Of a stretch of DNA of 61,658 nt, positions 33,901 through 45,774 are shown one piece after another. The first letter of the stretch is position 1, and every line of letters starts with the position of its first letter. The stretch is from the NCBI GenBank assembly GCA_040143965.1, contig JASJQH010006881.1, positions 1 through 61,658 on the forward strand, in the 5' to 3' direction. The stretch is from Basidiobolus ranarum (lineage: Eukaryota; Basidiobolomycota; Basidiobolomycetes; Basidiobolales). The notes under the pieces were generated by a model. The model ran no database searches and was not told the DNA's origin. It was given only the letters and a program-made list of their open reading frames with translations. A program made the translations under genes and the position numbers.

Positions 33901-35722
33901 GACAATTTCTGGTTCAGTAATAGCAGTTGCAATAGTCACTGTTTGTGTGGTAGTACTTTGTGCAGCTTGGCCGTTCCTGAACATAACAAGTTTTCCGCCA
34001 AATGCAAAAGTAGCGCCAACAGGTGGTCTAAGCCACTTCGGAGCTTGCTTTAAAGTGAACGATGGAGATACAGGAGCTGGCGTGCTCTGGGCAGCGAAGG
34101 GATCATCACTTTGCTGAGTCTCTAGAGCAGTATTTAATGACGTTGCTTCAGAAGCAGCAGATTGCAACGAAAAGATGTTAATCTAAACATAAAACTAAGT
34201 TAAGCCGGATGATGATGTAACATAGGCAGAATGAACTGTAAATACTTGGCCATCAAAGGAAGCAGTACTCAATAGATTAGGGTTTCTGGGACACCATTGA
34301 ACATCAAAGGTCCAATTTGAGCTTTGTGGTAACTAAAAATGATATTCTATAAGAATTTTCCAACAATGGAACAGAGATTCCTTCGAAATACGTTACCTCT
34401 CCAACAACTTCCCCGACTCTGGGATTCCAGCATAATGTTCTACAATCCTTTCCGGAACTTAATAAAAGGTCAGAATCCATTCTACACCATGATAGAGAGA
34501 GAATGCCTTTTGTATGACCAGATAGAATCTATAAAGAAATGTTAGAATTTGTGCAAGAAGGAAATGTGATATATAAGAGAGATACCTTTTCTGGTGCGTG
34601 TGCATTTCTTAAATCCCACATCATTATGATAGGGTTGCTATCGTCTTCAGATGCAGTAACGAGTTGAGTGGCCTATGAGGTAAGTTTTGTTAGCTGTGCA
34701 TAGAAAATGTATAAGATACAAAAGAACACTTACATTATCTGGATTCCACGCAACCGCGGTGATCCCTCTTCTTCCTCCACCGAATCCACCCATGTTTGGC
34801 ATAGATGTGCCAGGATAAGCTAAATGCATAACCTCTCGACGATTTTTCAGGTCCCACACAACCGTATATCCTGTTGTAGAGGAAGTAGCCAAAATGTGCT
34901 GAACCTGGTTATTCCACGATAAACAAGTAATATCATCTAGTCTTTGAGAACGTGGACCAGGTGAATAAGGTGTAGTAGGATTACTAAGATCCCAGATAAA
35001 AATCTGATGCAGATATTCATTTAGTACCATAACTCATAAATGAGTAAAACCAAATGATATTACCTCCCCATTACCGGCTGCAGAGGCCAAAAGGTTAGAT
35101 TGAAATGGATTAAACTCTAAGCCACTCACGGAACCAGAGTGGTTAGAGTTGCGTAGTAACAACGCTTTTTCTGGATCTCTATTGGTGTGAAAAGAATGTG
35201 TGAAAAGGAACTCTATCACTGCTCATGATAAACAATATTACTTACTTTGGACCTTCAATAAGGTCACCAGCATTCCACAGAACTAGCTCGCCACTTTCTA
35301 AACCTCCCGCAAGTATACCATGAGGTTTATCTTCGTTTATTCCACCCCAAGCGAGGCGATTGAACCTAATAAATTGAAGAATTGAGTATTTTCCTGAGAT
35401 ATTACTAGCATTGTGTTTTGCTAAGATATAACAAGTCACAGTATACTAAATAGCCACCAGCTGAGCTAGAATTACACCGTCAAAGAAGAAATACAAACTG
35501 AATACCAACATACCTGGCCTCGCTACTAATAGCAACCTCCGGTTTCCATTCATCAACTGTAGGAGATTTGTCATTGAGGTCCAATTTGAAAATCTCCAGT
35601 TCAGTTGTATTTGAAAAAGAAGCATCAAGGGCACCAGCCACGGTACCAGTTGCAATGTAAGTCTGGTTTTGATGTGGACTCCATGCAAGAGTTGATGTGC
35701 GTTTGATTTCTTTGAACTTCAT
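30922..35722 (-). CDS. SEC31: COPII outer-coat protein Sec31
   Basis: Eleven minus-strand exons: 35722-35514, 35365-35246, 35178-35064, 35003-34734, 34672-34586, 34528-34397, 34332-34246, 34182-31470, 31394-31303, 31235-31118 and 31055-30922, 1358 residues. Residues 1-340 form the WD40 propeller, opening with [20 protein letters not shown] and including [25 protein letters not shown] and [16 protein letters not shown]. Then comes the alpha-solenoid (to about 780), a long Pro/Gln/Tyr-rich linker that contacts Sec23, and a C-terminal SRA1-like domain ([17 protein letters not shown] … KIHVDLVT). With Sec13 it builds the vesicle cage at ER exit sites. Seven introns interrupt the propeller part and three the C-terminal part, leaving one 2.7-kb exon. 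All junctions are GT-AG and in phase. Confidence 0.95.
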
Positions 35723-36620
35723 TCGAAGATGCGCAAGTTATTGAAAATTAATATTTTTACTTTGAGAACTCGTAGAGCCAAGTTCTATGTGTGAGAATTG
35801 GAACAGAAATATAAAGGGGAAAAGAAACAGTTGTCAAACCCAAGTTCAAGTTACTGTAATAATAATTATAAGGACTGGCACTCACATATTTGGATACCAA
35901 AATTATATTAGCATGAACGACCATTGTTCTGATGTATTACCCTAATTCACTCAATACGTGGCATCATCTTAATACCTGCCAATGAGTTGGCTCTGAAGGA
36001 TTGGCTGATCAAGTTGTTAGAGCATATATGAGCCCTGTAGTTTTTCTGACAATTATGATTTATTTAAAGGCTTAGCATAGAAACGATATCAAAATCATCG
36101 CCAAATCATCATCAAATTCATCACTTCAGCTCTCATGTAATATAACCAGATAATCAATATTAATCATGGCTTTTTGCTATAAAAGGCGTAAATATATCTA
36201 AGAACAATCCTAGCAGTATTACGTATTACTCCCTGATTCCGCTCTTTTACCGCGCTCCTATGCTTTCATATATTCTTTGTAGTTCTATTTAGCAACTACC
36301 ATCAAGAGAATCTAAGAAATAGATTAAACTGCGAATACACAGTGAAGATGGTAAATCACTGCTGGTTGTATCGTTGTTGCAATTTGTCATGAATTATGTT
36401 TCAGTACGCTCAAGATATGCTTATTTTAACATTATATGAATAAAAATCCATGGTGTTTAAAAAAATTCATCCAAGTGGACAGGGGACCTCTAGGGTAAGA
36501 CGTAATCATTTTTGTAATGCGTATTGACAATTTCCGATATTCAAGAGTTGTGGAAAGTTATTGAGAGTGAAATATTCATAGTAATTGGTGTTGAATATCT
36601 AGAGAAGAAATACTTGCATT
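35723..36620. other. Divergent promoter region
   Basis: 900 bp between SEC31 (-) and the proteasome gene (+). AT-rich. I looked for a proteasome-associated control element near 36621 and did not see a clear one. No RNA gene recognised. Confidence 0.5.
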
Positions 36621-37578
36621 ATGTCTGATCGTTACAGTTTTTCACTTACCACTTTTTCACCTTCTGGAAAGCTTGTTCAGATTGAATACGCTCTCAATGC
36701 CGTCGCTCAAGGTGTTACCAGTATCGGAATCAAAGGTGTGTTTTAACGTGAAATTTCCTTATCTTTAGACAAACATGGAAGATTTCGATATCCCCTTTTC
36801 ACCCAACCAACATATAACATCTTTTTAACCATTTAATTACGTCTAATAGCTGCGAACGGAATTGTCATTGCTACCGAAAAGAAAACCGCTTCTCCGCTTA
36901 TCGATTCTACCACTGTAGAAAAAATTTCTACTATTTGTCCAAATGTTGGGCTAGTATACTCTGGTATGGGTCCAGATGCCAGAGTATTAGTTAATAAAGC
37001 TAGAAAGAGCGCGCAAACTTATCGTCGAGTGTATCAAGAAGATCCAACAAATACCATGTTGGTAAAGGATGTTGCCAGTGTGATGCAAGAATTCACTCAG
37101 CGAGGGTATGTCTTCAAACAAAAACACTAATTCTGTTCAGTCATTGATATGCTATTGTAAATTGTAGTGGTGTACGTCCATTTGGCGTATCGTTGCTAGT
37201 TGCTGGTTACGACGAGGGTGGTCCTTCACTCTATCAAGTTGATCCTTCAGGTTCTTACTGGGCATGGAAGGCCACTGCCATCGGAAAGAACATGGTGAAT
37301 GCCAAGACTTTCCTTGAAAAAAGGTACACTGGCTTTGCTATAAATTTGATCATTGATATGACATGTAACGTTTCATTATTTTAAGATACAACGAAGAAAT
37401 GGAATTAGATGATGCTATCCATACCGCCATTCTTACTTTGAAGGAAGGATATGAAGGTGAGATGACGGAACACTCTATTGAGATTGGTATTATCGGTGGT
37501 GGTGACTCGGAGGAGCATCGCAAGTTCAGAAAATTAACAGTCAATGAAGTCAAAGACTACTTGACCAACATCGCCTAA
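36621..37578 (+). CDS. PRE8: 20S proteasome subunit alpha-2
   Basis: Exons 36621-36735, 36850-37105, 37168-37323 and 37386-37578 give 239 residues (human PSMA2 234, yeast Pre8 250). The N-terminus is the alpha-type gate signature [20 protein letters not shown]. The order [61 protein letters not shown] and the [17 protein letters not shown] block fits alpha-2. As an alpha subunit it has no catalytic Thr; it forms the outer ring that gates the chamber. The introns of 114, 62 and 62 nt all keep frame. Confidence 0.96.
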
Positions 37579-37941
37579 ATATACCGTTAATTTTATGTAA
37601 CCATCAACCATGTAAACCCCTCACACCCACACCCACCCTCTTCCTTCCCCACTCATCCCTGGCAGACTATGTAAAAGATACAAAACTATTTACTAAATTT
37701 TTATATGTAAATGCTAAACTGTCTTTCAAACTAGTCACGAACATTCAAAGCAATTTAAGAATTATTATTATCTATTTGATGCATTTTTTGTCTCTGGCTA
37801 TCTGATAGTCGAGCAACATAAGGGTGTCTTTAACAAAAATGTTGTGATGTAAGAAAAGATAATTGATTCGGGTCGAGAAATATGCTACAGGATTAATGTG
37901 TACAATGAATCGAAACGAAGAATTGGGAGTACAGCACACGT
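37579..37941. other. Convergent 3' gap
   Basis: 3' flanks of PRE8 and the CTK1-like gene. A C-rich stretch at 37617-37660; otherwise nothing recognised. Confidence 0.5.
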
Positions 37942-40455
37942 TTAGGATATTTCTTTTCTTTCGGAGATCATTCTTCTGTGAGATGTGGATTTGGGCGAGC
38001 GACTGTTACCACTAACCATGCTAGTTCGGTTATAAAGTTGACTATCTTTGCCATCATTCTTCGAACGATGTACATGTGGATCGTCTAATCGCTTGCTGTC
38101 CTTGGGTGGTTTGGAAGGTTTATTCGTATGGCTATCTTCATGCGTGGAACGCGTCAATGAATCGTTCGAACACTGCTTTTGGTTTTTCTTCCTCATCTCT
38201 TTAGCTTCAAATTCATGCCAGTCACCCTCCAGCTTGGGAAAACTAAATTTCATAAGATTATGAGTTAAGGCTTCAATGCAATCAATCAGATAAACGATTC
38301 ACTCACTCTTTCAAGTCACAAGGATTTGGCTGTTCGGACGTGAAATATTTGTGTCGCAGAGCTTCGCCTGCTGATGGCCGCTTAGAGGGATCCATTGACA
38401 AGAGAGCTGTGGCCAAGTCATATGCCTCTGGTGATAAGGTGCTACATGAAAGAAAATAGATGAATATGGATTGAGAAGGGAAATACGTGTTCGTATGTAT
38501 ATGTATGGATGTAAATTACTCTCTGAAATCTTTTTCGAAACGCCTTTCTTTTGCTTCTTTTGGCTTAACAAGTCTATACCATGGTAGGCTAGTTATTGTT
38601 GGCCAACTCTCAGGGCTAGGGGTACCGAGTAGGTCGTATATCGATTGTAGCTGAGAAATTTCGTCTTTGCCTTGGAACAAAGGCTTTCGGAGAAAGAGTT
38701 CCATCATTATACATCTACCAATAAAGATGTTAGTCTTCCACCACCCCTTTCAATAGAAACAACTTATACGCACCCAACGCTCCACATATCAACCTCAGGG
38801 CCGTACTTAGTTCCGCCCAAGAGCAACTCAGGAGGCCTGTACCACAATGTAATGACTCGGTTGGTATATTGGTTGCTCTTGTGTTTCTCATAGACTCGCG
38901 CAAGCCCAAAATCAGCCAACTTCAATTGGCCACTTTTGTTTAGAAGCAAATTAGATGCTAGCAGAGATGAATTTAGGGTTAGAGGAATTAGTCAGAACTC
39001 TATATTCATGCATATATAGAATCACTCTACCCTTAAGATCTCGGTGTAATACTTCATTTTCATGAAGGTATTTGATACCACGCAAGATCTGAATCATCAA
39101 CCGTTTGATGTGGGCTGGGCTCAGTGATAGGCTAGGATGAGCAAGGAATCCCGTTAAATCGTAATCCATGTATTCAAAAACCATGTAGAGAGATCCTATG
39201 CCACACAAACCATCAGTTGCCAATTTAAACAAACAATACAGGCTCTCACAAACCTTTGTGATAAGCGATTTCCGGCAACTGGATAATATTCGGATGCTTC
39301 AGACTTTGGAGTAATTTGATCTCTCGGAGAGCTGTCAGCGGAAACTAACAAACAATTTTAATATTGCCATGAAATCATCAAAGGTAATCGCACCTACTTA
39401 CACCATCTTTTTCGGAATCGACCTTGATTCTTTTGAGAGCAACCACTGTGTTTGAAATAATATTCCTCGCCTTAAACACCTTGCTACCGATTCAAATTTC
39501 CAGGTTAATCCAGAATAGCATATAATGACCATGATCCTATAACTATAAATATTTACCCATAGGTTCCCTCGCCCACTTGCTCTAATTTCTCGTATAGGTC
39601 GATTTTGGTGTTACTTTTGGCGTCGCTTGTTTTTAGATTCTCTTTGCTTATGCCTTTGTTGTCACTTGCTTTGGGATACTCTCTACTTGTTTGGCGAATA
39701 CGATCTTTAGAAGGTACACTATTCGATGCTTGTTTATATTTTTCTACTCGTTCGGGTTGCTTCAGCTTTTTATATGAATGTTGAGAGGATAGAAAGGTTG
39801 ATTCTCTCTTTTTGTAATGGCGAGAACCTTCGTTATATTCAAGATAATCAGAGCTTTCTTGCTTTCTGGATATCGTACCGTTGCTGGCCCTTTGAGAGTA
39901 TTCTCTGGAAGTTTTCACGGTGTACTCTATGGATGTTTCAACTACTTTCTTGGTTGCTCTTTCTGTTGACCGATAATTAGTTCTCTCTTGTTTTTCTGAC
40001 TCTTCTAAACGACTACGGTTTCTTCTGGAGGAAGTACTATCTTTGCTAAGCTCACTTTGGTTCTCCTTCGATTCGTGACTTATTTTAGAGAGTGAATCTC
40101 TGCCCGAGTTGCTTTGAATAGGCTCAACTTTTGTGCGGCTGTTGGTACCAACATCGAGTTGCTTATTATTTTTAGGGGGTGAATAATGATCGCTACGAGA
40201 GACTTGAGGCTTCCGTTTAGATTGGACATCTCTGGATTGTCTAGAACGAGATCTAGACCTATAGTTACGATCCGGAGAGTAGTGAGAATTAGAACGGGCG
40301 GAATGATAAGAGCTTCCTTCTCGTTCACCTTTGCGAGAAGTGGTCCGATCTCTATCCACATCTCGATCACGTCTGCTACTACTATGTCTGGAGCTTAACT
40401 GTGGAGGAGATCTTGAACGGCTGTATCTATGTGAAGAACGGCGGTGGCTATCCAT
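37942..40455 (-). CDS. CTK1: CTK1/CDK12-type RNA polymerase II CTD kinase
   Basis: Eight minus-strand exons: 40455-39557, 39483-39402, 39344-39254, 39195-39031, 38957-38774, 38714-38520, 38441-38307 and 38242-37942, 683 residues. An Arg/Ser-rich N-terminus of about 280 residues (SR repeats, splicing-factor style) precedes a CDK domain: GEGTYGKVFKAR, catalytic K317, a PLTALRE cyclin helix (329-335), HRDLK (408-412), DFG (428-430) and activation Thr T444 in [18 protein letters not shown]. After the kinase comes the [19 protein letters not shown] element characteristic of Ctk1/Lsk1/CDK12. It phosphorylates Ser2 of the Pol II C-terminal repeats during elongation, with a cyclin K-type partner. CDK9/Bur1 is the main alternative, but the post-kinase element favours CTK1. 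Confidence 0.9.
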
Positions 40456-41061
40456 TTTAGTACAAGTTCCAATTTTGAACGTACCAACCGTAAGAATAGT
40501 GAAAAAGAATGAGTAGAGGTGAGGTATAAACTGAAAAAGAAACCAAGTGAAAACAATGAAATGAAAAGATACAAGAGAAAATGCAAGTAAGCGAAAACCT
40601 ACTGCTTAGAAACAGCAAAAAATGCAACTACTTTCGTTGAGGAATAGTTAACTTTTTGCTCTCAAGAAAACCAGGTTTACATTCATTCATTGACTGCAGA
40701 AGCCAGGTAATTTCAATGCAAAATTTAAACTTTCTACATCGAAGTAATTGGGCTAAACTAGTCAAAATCGAATGACTTTTTTAAACAAAATACCTGAGAT
40801 CTGTCAATAAGTATAAATAGTGACGAAGGAAGGCATATTTCGATGCATATCTTGGTTAGTATATTTAACCGCATATTTACTTGAAACTCGGTGAAAATCT
40901 AGACTAATAACTTTAATCATACAAGATGCAATATATATATAGCAGAGATGCTATACTGTTATTTTCAGATGATTTTATTTTAAAATACATTTGGATACTT
41001 CAGGTTGATTAAATTTACAGGAGACAGATCATGTGTGAAGTAGGTGGCTATCAATAATGCT
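40456..41061. other. Non-coding gap
   Basis: Upstream of the CTK1-like gene and downstream of the LONRF-like gene, both minus strand. AT-rich; nothing recognised. Confidence 0.5.
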
Positions 41062-42375
41062 TCATTGTCCATTATTATCAAACCACCGCTGTTCTTTCAA
41101 ACGTTTAACCCAGTGCACTATCATACTCAAACGTTTACGAATTGAATGAGCCTCAAGAAGTCTATACTTCTCATATTCATTGATAGGGATTATGCTCGAT
41201 GCCCAGAAAGAGAAATCTGAAGGGTTGGAAGGCATACAACCATATGTGATATGGAATTTTTGGATAAGCCACGGAGCGCATCCCCCTTGGATAAAATTCA
41301 CAAATTCATGCGCGGATGTCATAAGTTCATTCAGAGAGGGCTGATTGAGTAATGAAGTGCTAGGACTTTCTTCTAGATCAGTATCATCGACACGTTCTAC
41401 TTTCCCAACGTAGTAACCATCCTGGTTTGAATGCTGGAGGACCCGAAACCGATGTAAGCCAATAGCCTTAACTAATGAACGACCATCAGGTAACGTTTCT
41501 ACAGAATGAATTCCTAACATTGTCCCATACGGCATAAACGGTTGACCATGACGACCTGGCAATACCATTCCAATTCTTTTCTGTTTAGTCCTCAGACATC
41601 TACGAATCATTAGGCGATGTTCCGGCTCAAAAATGTGAAGTTGAACCGGCATGTTGGGGAATACAAGCGAACTTATAAATAGAGGAGTGTCACCAATAAC
41701 GTCAGATTTATCTGTTACTCTCTTTAACTTTACCAAGTTAGGAAAACTTCCCTGTATTAGATTAGAAAGCAACCAGTTTTGAGAACCGTTTAAAAGGGTT
41801 AAACAATCTGGAAGCTGGTGGCGGCACACCGGACATCTGTTGTTGTAGTCAGCTGAGCGAAAGAGACAGTCCTTGCAGAAGGTATGTCCACATTGAGTTG
41901 TCAGAGGCTCTTCCAAAAGTGTGCAGCATACTTGACATTCGAGTTCACTTAATATATATTCGATGCTGGCTTTGTCAGATACAACATCCGATAAAATAGA
42001 ATCTGAACTAGAACAGTCAGACCAGTCTTGCTCGTCTAGAGTGTGCTTTAGCAGCAATGATGAGACTCTAATACATGCTTCTAAGGTTTTGGATATAGTG
42101 ACATCTGCATGTATTTCACTTAAGCTATGGACCCTTTGAGTGCATTGAACAAATGGGCAGGTGAAGCGAGCATGGCTCATATCAATCACACTTGGAAGAC
42201 AGTTGAGGCACAAAGTAAATCCGCATGAGAGAGTGACGGGATGTACTAACAGTTGTGAACATTGCGGGCATATGAAATACCTAAGGGTATTTTGAATATC
42301 TGGTTGATCAGTGGCAGTGTGAAAAAAATCGCAAGTACTTGCCATACTTGATAGTACAGAATCGGTTTGAACCAA
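41062..42375 (-). CDS. LONRF-like protein: RING fingers plus LON substrate-binding domain
   Basis: A single 437-residue exon. Residues about 34-75 hold a degenerate RING (ICPQCSQLL, CGFTLCLNCL). A canonical C3HC4 RING follows at about 145-190 (CQVCCTLLEEPL, CGHTFCKDCL, CPVCRHQLP). Residues about 230-430 are the N-terminal substrate-recognition domain of Lon proteases (PLFISSLVFPNMPVQLHIFE, GMVLPG, PYGTMLGI, AIGLHRFRVL). No AAA or peptidase part is present, so it should be an E3 ubiquitin ligase rather than a protease. Animal LONRF proteins and some filamentous fungal proteins share this layout. The second Met (residue 11) is an alternative start. A minus-strand TATA-like 'tatataaagg' lies near 42484-42493. 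Confidence 0.87.
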   Translation of the reverse strand: MVQTDSVLSSMASTCDFFHTATDQPDIQNTLRYFICPQCSQLLVHPVTLSCGFTLCLNCLPSVIDMSHARFTCPFVQCTQRVHSLSEIHADVTISKTLEACIRVSSLLLKHTLDEQDWSDCSSSDSILSDVVSDKASIEYILSELECQVCCTLLEEPLTTQCGHTFCKDCLFRSADYNNRCPVCRHQLPDCLTLLNGSQNWLLSNLIQGSFPNLVKLKRVTDKSDVIGDTPLFISSLVFPNMPVQLHIFEPEHRLMIRRCLRTKQKRIGMVLPGRHGQPFMPYGTMLGIHSVETLPDGRSLVKAIGLHRFRVLQHSNQDGYYVGKVERVDDTDLEESPSTSLLNQPSLNELMTSAHEFVNFIQGGCAPWLIQKFHITYGCMPSNPSDFSFWASSIIPINEYEKYRLLEAHSIRKRLSMIVHWVKRLKEQRWFDNNGQ

Positions 42376-43780
42376 AGGGAGAATAGAGGAGCTAACCTTA
42401 GAGGTGGCTTTGACTAATAACTACAGTCACAGGAATACAGTGAATAAGAGATGAACGTTGGTTTCCCAAGAGAGGTCCATGCCTTTATATACCAAGTGTA
42501 TCCACATATTGGAGTAGGACGACCGATTTGCGCAATTGGCCATGTACACGCTATAAATGCTCAAAGGGGGAAGCGCACAGATCGAGTTTTTGCACGCAAA
42601 TACTACGATCCTATGAATATGAATTCTTTGATTGTTTGATCTCTATACAACTCCACGTAGGGAGACAAATCGATGATTCCAAACTAAAACCGAAAATATT
42701 TAAAATCCGCACGAACTTGAACCAAACATACTTCAGCAATTAGTGCCCCATGCATAGAATAAAATATGGAATTTCATTCACTTCAGAAGAATACTTGACG
42801 GCGATTTTCATTTGTGCGATAGTAACGGAGCTAATTTTGTTACTACATTGCTATTCATAATCTAGAGTCATATATATGTACAATACTGGTTTAACAAACA
42901 AAAAAATCACTACAACAAATTATCGACTGTAGGTATTAGACAGATGCGTTTTGCACTAGAACCCACTCTCTTGTCACTTACGACCCCCTCATCAACATAC
43001 CATTCAGAATTCCACTCGTTTCTACGTATTACATAATTATTACTGGTTTGATTTCATTTTAAAGCATTATTTTATTTCTTTCTGTACATTAGCATATATT
43101 TACCTAATAAAAGAATTGATATTAGTGATTGGGTCTAAAATGGGTTTGTGTTGGACTCCTCAGAAAAAGACATTCGACATAACGACGTTCCTTGTAAAAA
43201 AACGTATATCCGTCCGCCCGTCTACATTTATCATCGTTGGAGTCACAAGAATAAAAAAGTACTTACATTGACCAGCTTCACCAGGGTTCAGTAGGATCAG
43301 TAAACGTCATACCTACTAAAGGAATATTGTTAATACTGAGATTGTAAAGTGAATGTTGGTGGTTAAATGGAATTTCTTCAGACAAGGCTGAAACTATTTA
43401 GTGACTGAATCCACATGGGGTTTTCAGTGGTTTGGTCAATCGAATCATCAGGAGAAATTGCTATATAACTTGCTATATATACAAAGTCAAATACTTACAT
43501 TACTAGGCGCTGTTGAGTGCTTTCCATGTGAGCATTCACTTTGCTTTTATACTTTCTCAAGTTGTCGTTAGGCATGGGTGAGAATCACGTGCTTCACCAT
43601 TGATTGGATACAAGGTTGCTAGTGTCATTAAGCTCGTTTTAAATATTAAATTGGTACTTAAACAAAATCAACATTCTGAAAAAAATACAAAGTAAAAAAA
43701 AACTCAACACAAATTAATGACTGAATTGAAAAAATCAAGTCCTTTGACATAGAACGAAGGCAAACGACTTACACACAAAA
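42376..43780. other. 1.4-kb divergent gap with possible minus-strand transcript signals
   Basis: Lies between LONRF-like (-) and RRP40 (+). Most of it shows nothing. On the minus strand around 43541-43550 there is a TATAAAAG, followed downstream by a strong GTAAGT donor at 43499, an acceptor near 43319 and a second GTAAGT donor near 43264. The intervening sequence has no long open frame. A CACGTG box sits at 43586-43591. It could be a short non-coding spliced RNA or a distal leader. Confidence 0.3.
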
Positions 43781-44691
43781 ATGAGCATTGAGGAAGCACA
43801 ATTGAAGATCGTTCTTCCAGGCGACATAATCCCTGCCGATGAGCCTTCCGAAGAGAACGAAGAGAAGCCGATTATCCGTCTCGGCCCTGGTCTTATACAT
43901 GCTCAAGATTCTGTGGTATCGGTCAGCGCAGGTATCTTACAACATCATAATGTTGGCAATCGTTGGTGGGTCGATAATAATAAAAGAAGAGTAAGTCCTT
44001 GCATTTTTTCAATGTCAGTATCAACCCCGATTTAGCTAATGCTTCGAAAACAGTATGTACCTGCCCTCGGTGAGCCTGTAATTGGTATCATAACCGGTAA
44101 ACATGCAGAATCATATAGAGTGGATATTGGTTCCGCTCAACCTGCCATGCTTCCTGCTCTTGCTTTCGAAGGAGCTACCAAAAGAAATAGGCCAAATCTG
44201 AATGTACACGACATTTTACTAAAGCTAGTAGTTATGCTTTTCAAACTAAATTCCCTTTTTTTCTTAGGTTGGATCGCTTGTATATGCTCGTGTATCTCTT
44301 GCCAATAAAGATATGGAGCCCGAGTTGGAGTGTGTAAACCCTACCTCAGGAAAGAGCGAGGGTTATGGCGAATTAAAGGATGGATTTATGTTCAAGTGTT
44401 CACTTGGTCTTTGTAGAAAGTAGTGATTTGATTTATTTGCATTCATGCTCGTTATATCACATCTCTAACCCTCGTGTTCGTATTAGGCTTCTTAATCCCA
44501 AAAGTCCAGTTCTGGTTGCGTTAGGCTCTCATTTCCCCTTCGAAACCGCCGTTGGCATGAATGGTCGAGTTTGGGTAAATTCCACTGATACTCAACATAT
44601 CATCCTATTAACAAATGCGATCAAGAATTCGGAATATTTGAATGAAAAGCAAATTAAGGAGATGGTAAAGGAGTTGGTTCATAGATTATAA
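43781..44691 (+). CDS. RRP40: Exosome cap subunit Rrp40 (EXOSC3)
   Basis: Exons 43781-43990, 44054-44203, 44268-44419 and 44487-44691 give 238 residues (yeast Rrp40 240). The N-terminal domain has PGDII and the LGPGL motif. The S1 domain begins YVPALGEPVIGIITGK and ends at FEGATKRNRPNLNVG. The KH part has ANKDMEPELECV and the conserved GMNGRVWVN, which marks Rrp40 against Rrp4 and Csl4. It is one of three RNA-binding caps of the nine-subunit exosome core that guides RNA into Rrp44 or Rrp6. Introns are 63, 64 and 67 nt. The CENP-M-like gene follows only 245 bp downstream on the same strand. Confidence 0.95.
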
Positions 44692-44936
44692 AGAAAAATC
44701 CTGGTCCGATTTTTTGGAGTAAAAACGCTTCCTGTCTCTTTTTCGTCCCTTTCGAAATATCACTTTGTACATTCATGCGGTTGATTGTCCACTTATTATT
44801 GTTTTGTTATCTAATACAAATAAAAAAATGTGCTTTATATATTCCATCATGTCAACATCGATTTGTATTGAATACTCAGTTGGCGATTTTATTCATCGTT
44901 GACTTAATACTGACTGTAATTATTAGATAGGGATAT

Positions 44937-45774
44937 ATGACTACTATACCACTTCTTACACCGTACTCTTCACTTCCGTCACAAAACCTCCATAAAAATG
45001 CCTGCATTTTGGTAGTCTTATTTTGTTGTCATTTCAGGCAATTTGTTTTTAATTCTTGCATTGTTATATATATATAGCTCGTAGGAGCTCCTGATTCTGG
45101 CAAAAGATCGTTTGGTAGTATTCTACAGAGTCCAAATGAATTTGGTCTAGCACTTCAACTGTAAATATAGTTTAGTTTAGAGCATACTGGACCTTTTGTT
45201 TACTTCCTTATTTCAAAGACGTCTCGGAAAGAGTTTACCTTTACCTGAAATCCTCGCTCCACGTCCTCATATCGACTTTATCGTACTTATGCTTAGCATG
45301 AATAACAAAGAATCGTTTCACAACCTAAAGAAGTGCCTTATTGAGATAGATCCCGAATTTCTATTGGGAAGAACCTGGATAATTGCTACCAACGGTATTC
45401 TTCTAAACTAAATGAACTCTCAACCATTTTCAATGACATTAAAGAGTATATAGCAAACAAGGTGTCACAATATGCTTTCGAACGTACTGAACTTGAAGAA
45501 TGTATTAACTCTTTATATGACATTCCGCTGTTCTATGTTGATTTTCAGGTATTAAAAACTACTCTTGTCTTTAGTTGAATATTATTGAAATTTATATTTT
45601 GGCAATGAATACTACAATACTCTCTTACAGTATACACTTACCATTTTCACTTAATTCTAGAATGACGGAGCAGGTGAGGATCTACGTGATAAATTACTTA
45701 GAACAGTGGATATCGCTTCAGGATACCACAGAAATATTACCCTCTCTTACTTAAGAACTCCGCTCTCCGGATAA
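44937..45774 (+). CDS. CENPM: CENP-M-like inner kinetochore protein (small-GTPase fold)
   Basis: Exons 44937-45011, 45078-45160, 45219-45394, 45445-45548 and 45661-45774 join in frame to 183 residues (human CENP-M is 180). Beta-1 and the P-loop are NACILLVGAPDSGKRS (G28…G33-K34, with R35 where Ser/Thr is usual). Then come GKSLPLPEILAPRPHIDFIV (56-75), the DPEFLLGRTWIIATN helix-strand, IPLFYVDF, and a C-terminal DLRDKLLRTVDIASGYHRNI followed by LSYL. Each block has a clear counterpart in the same order in human CENP-M, a catalytically dead GTPase-fold subunit of the CENP-H/I/K/M complex of the CCAN. The start at 44937 was chosen because it alone reads in phase into the first intron. Model yeasts lack this subunit. 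Confidence 0.82.

Noticed and set aside
42451-42743. Two short plus-strand frames upstream of LONRF
   Set aside because: Overlap each other in different frames, carry no motif, and cover the probable LONRF leader.
44998-45011. Alternative CENP-M start at the ATG of 44998
   Set aside because: It would enter the next exon out of phase and hit a stop; the ATG at 44937 joins in phase and gives the conserved ILLVG strand.
43781-45774. RRP40 and CENP-M-like as one fused gene
   Set aside because: RRP40 ends at its normal C-terminus with a stop at 44691, and the second protein has its own ATG and family N-terminus.
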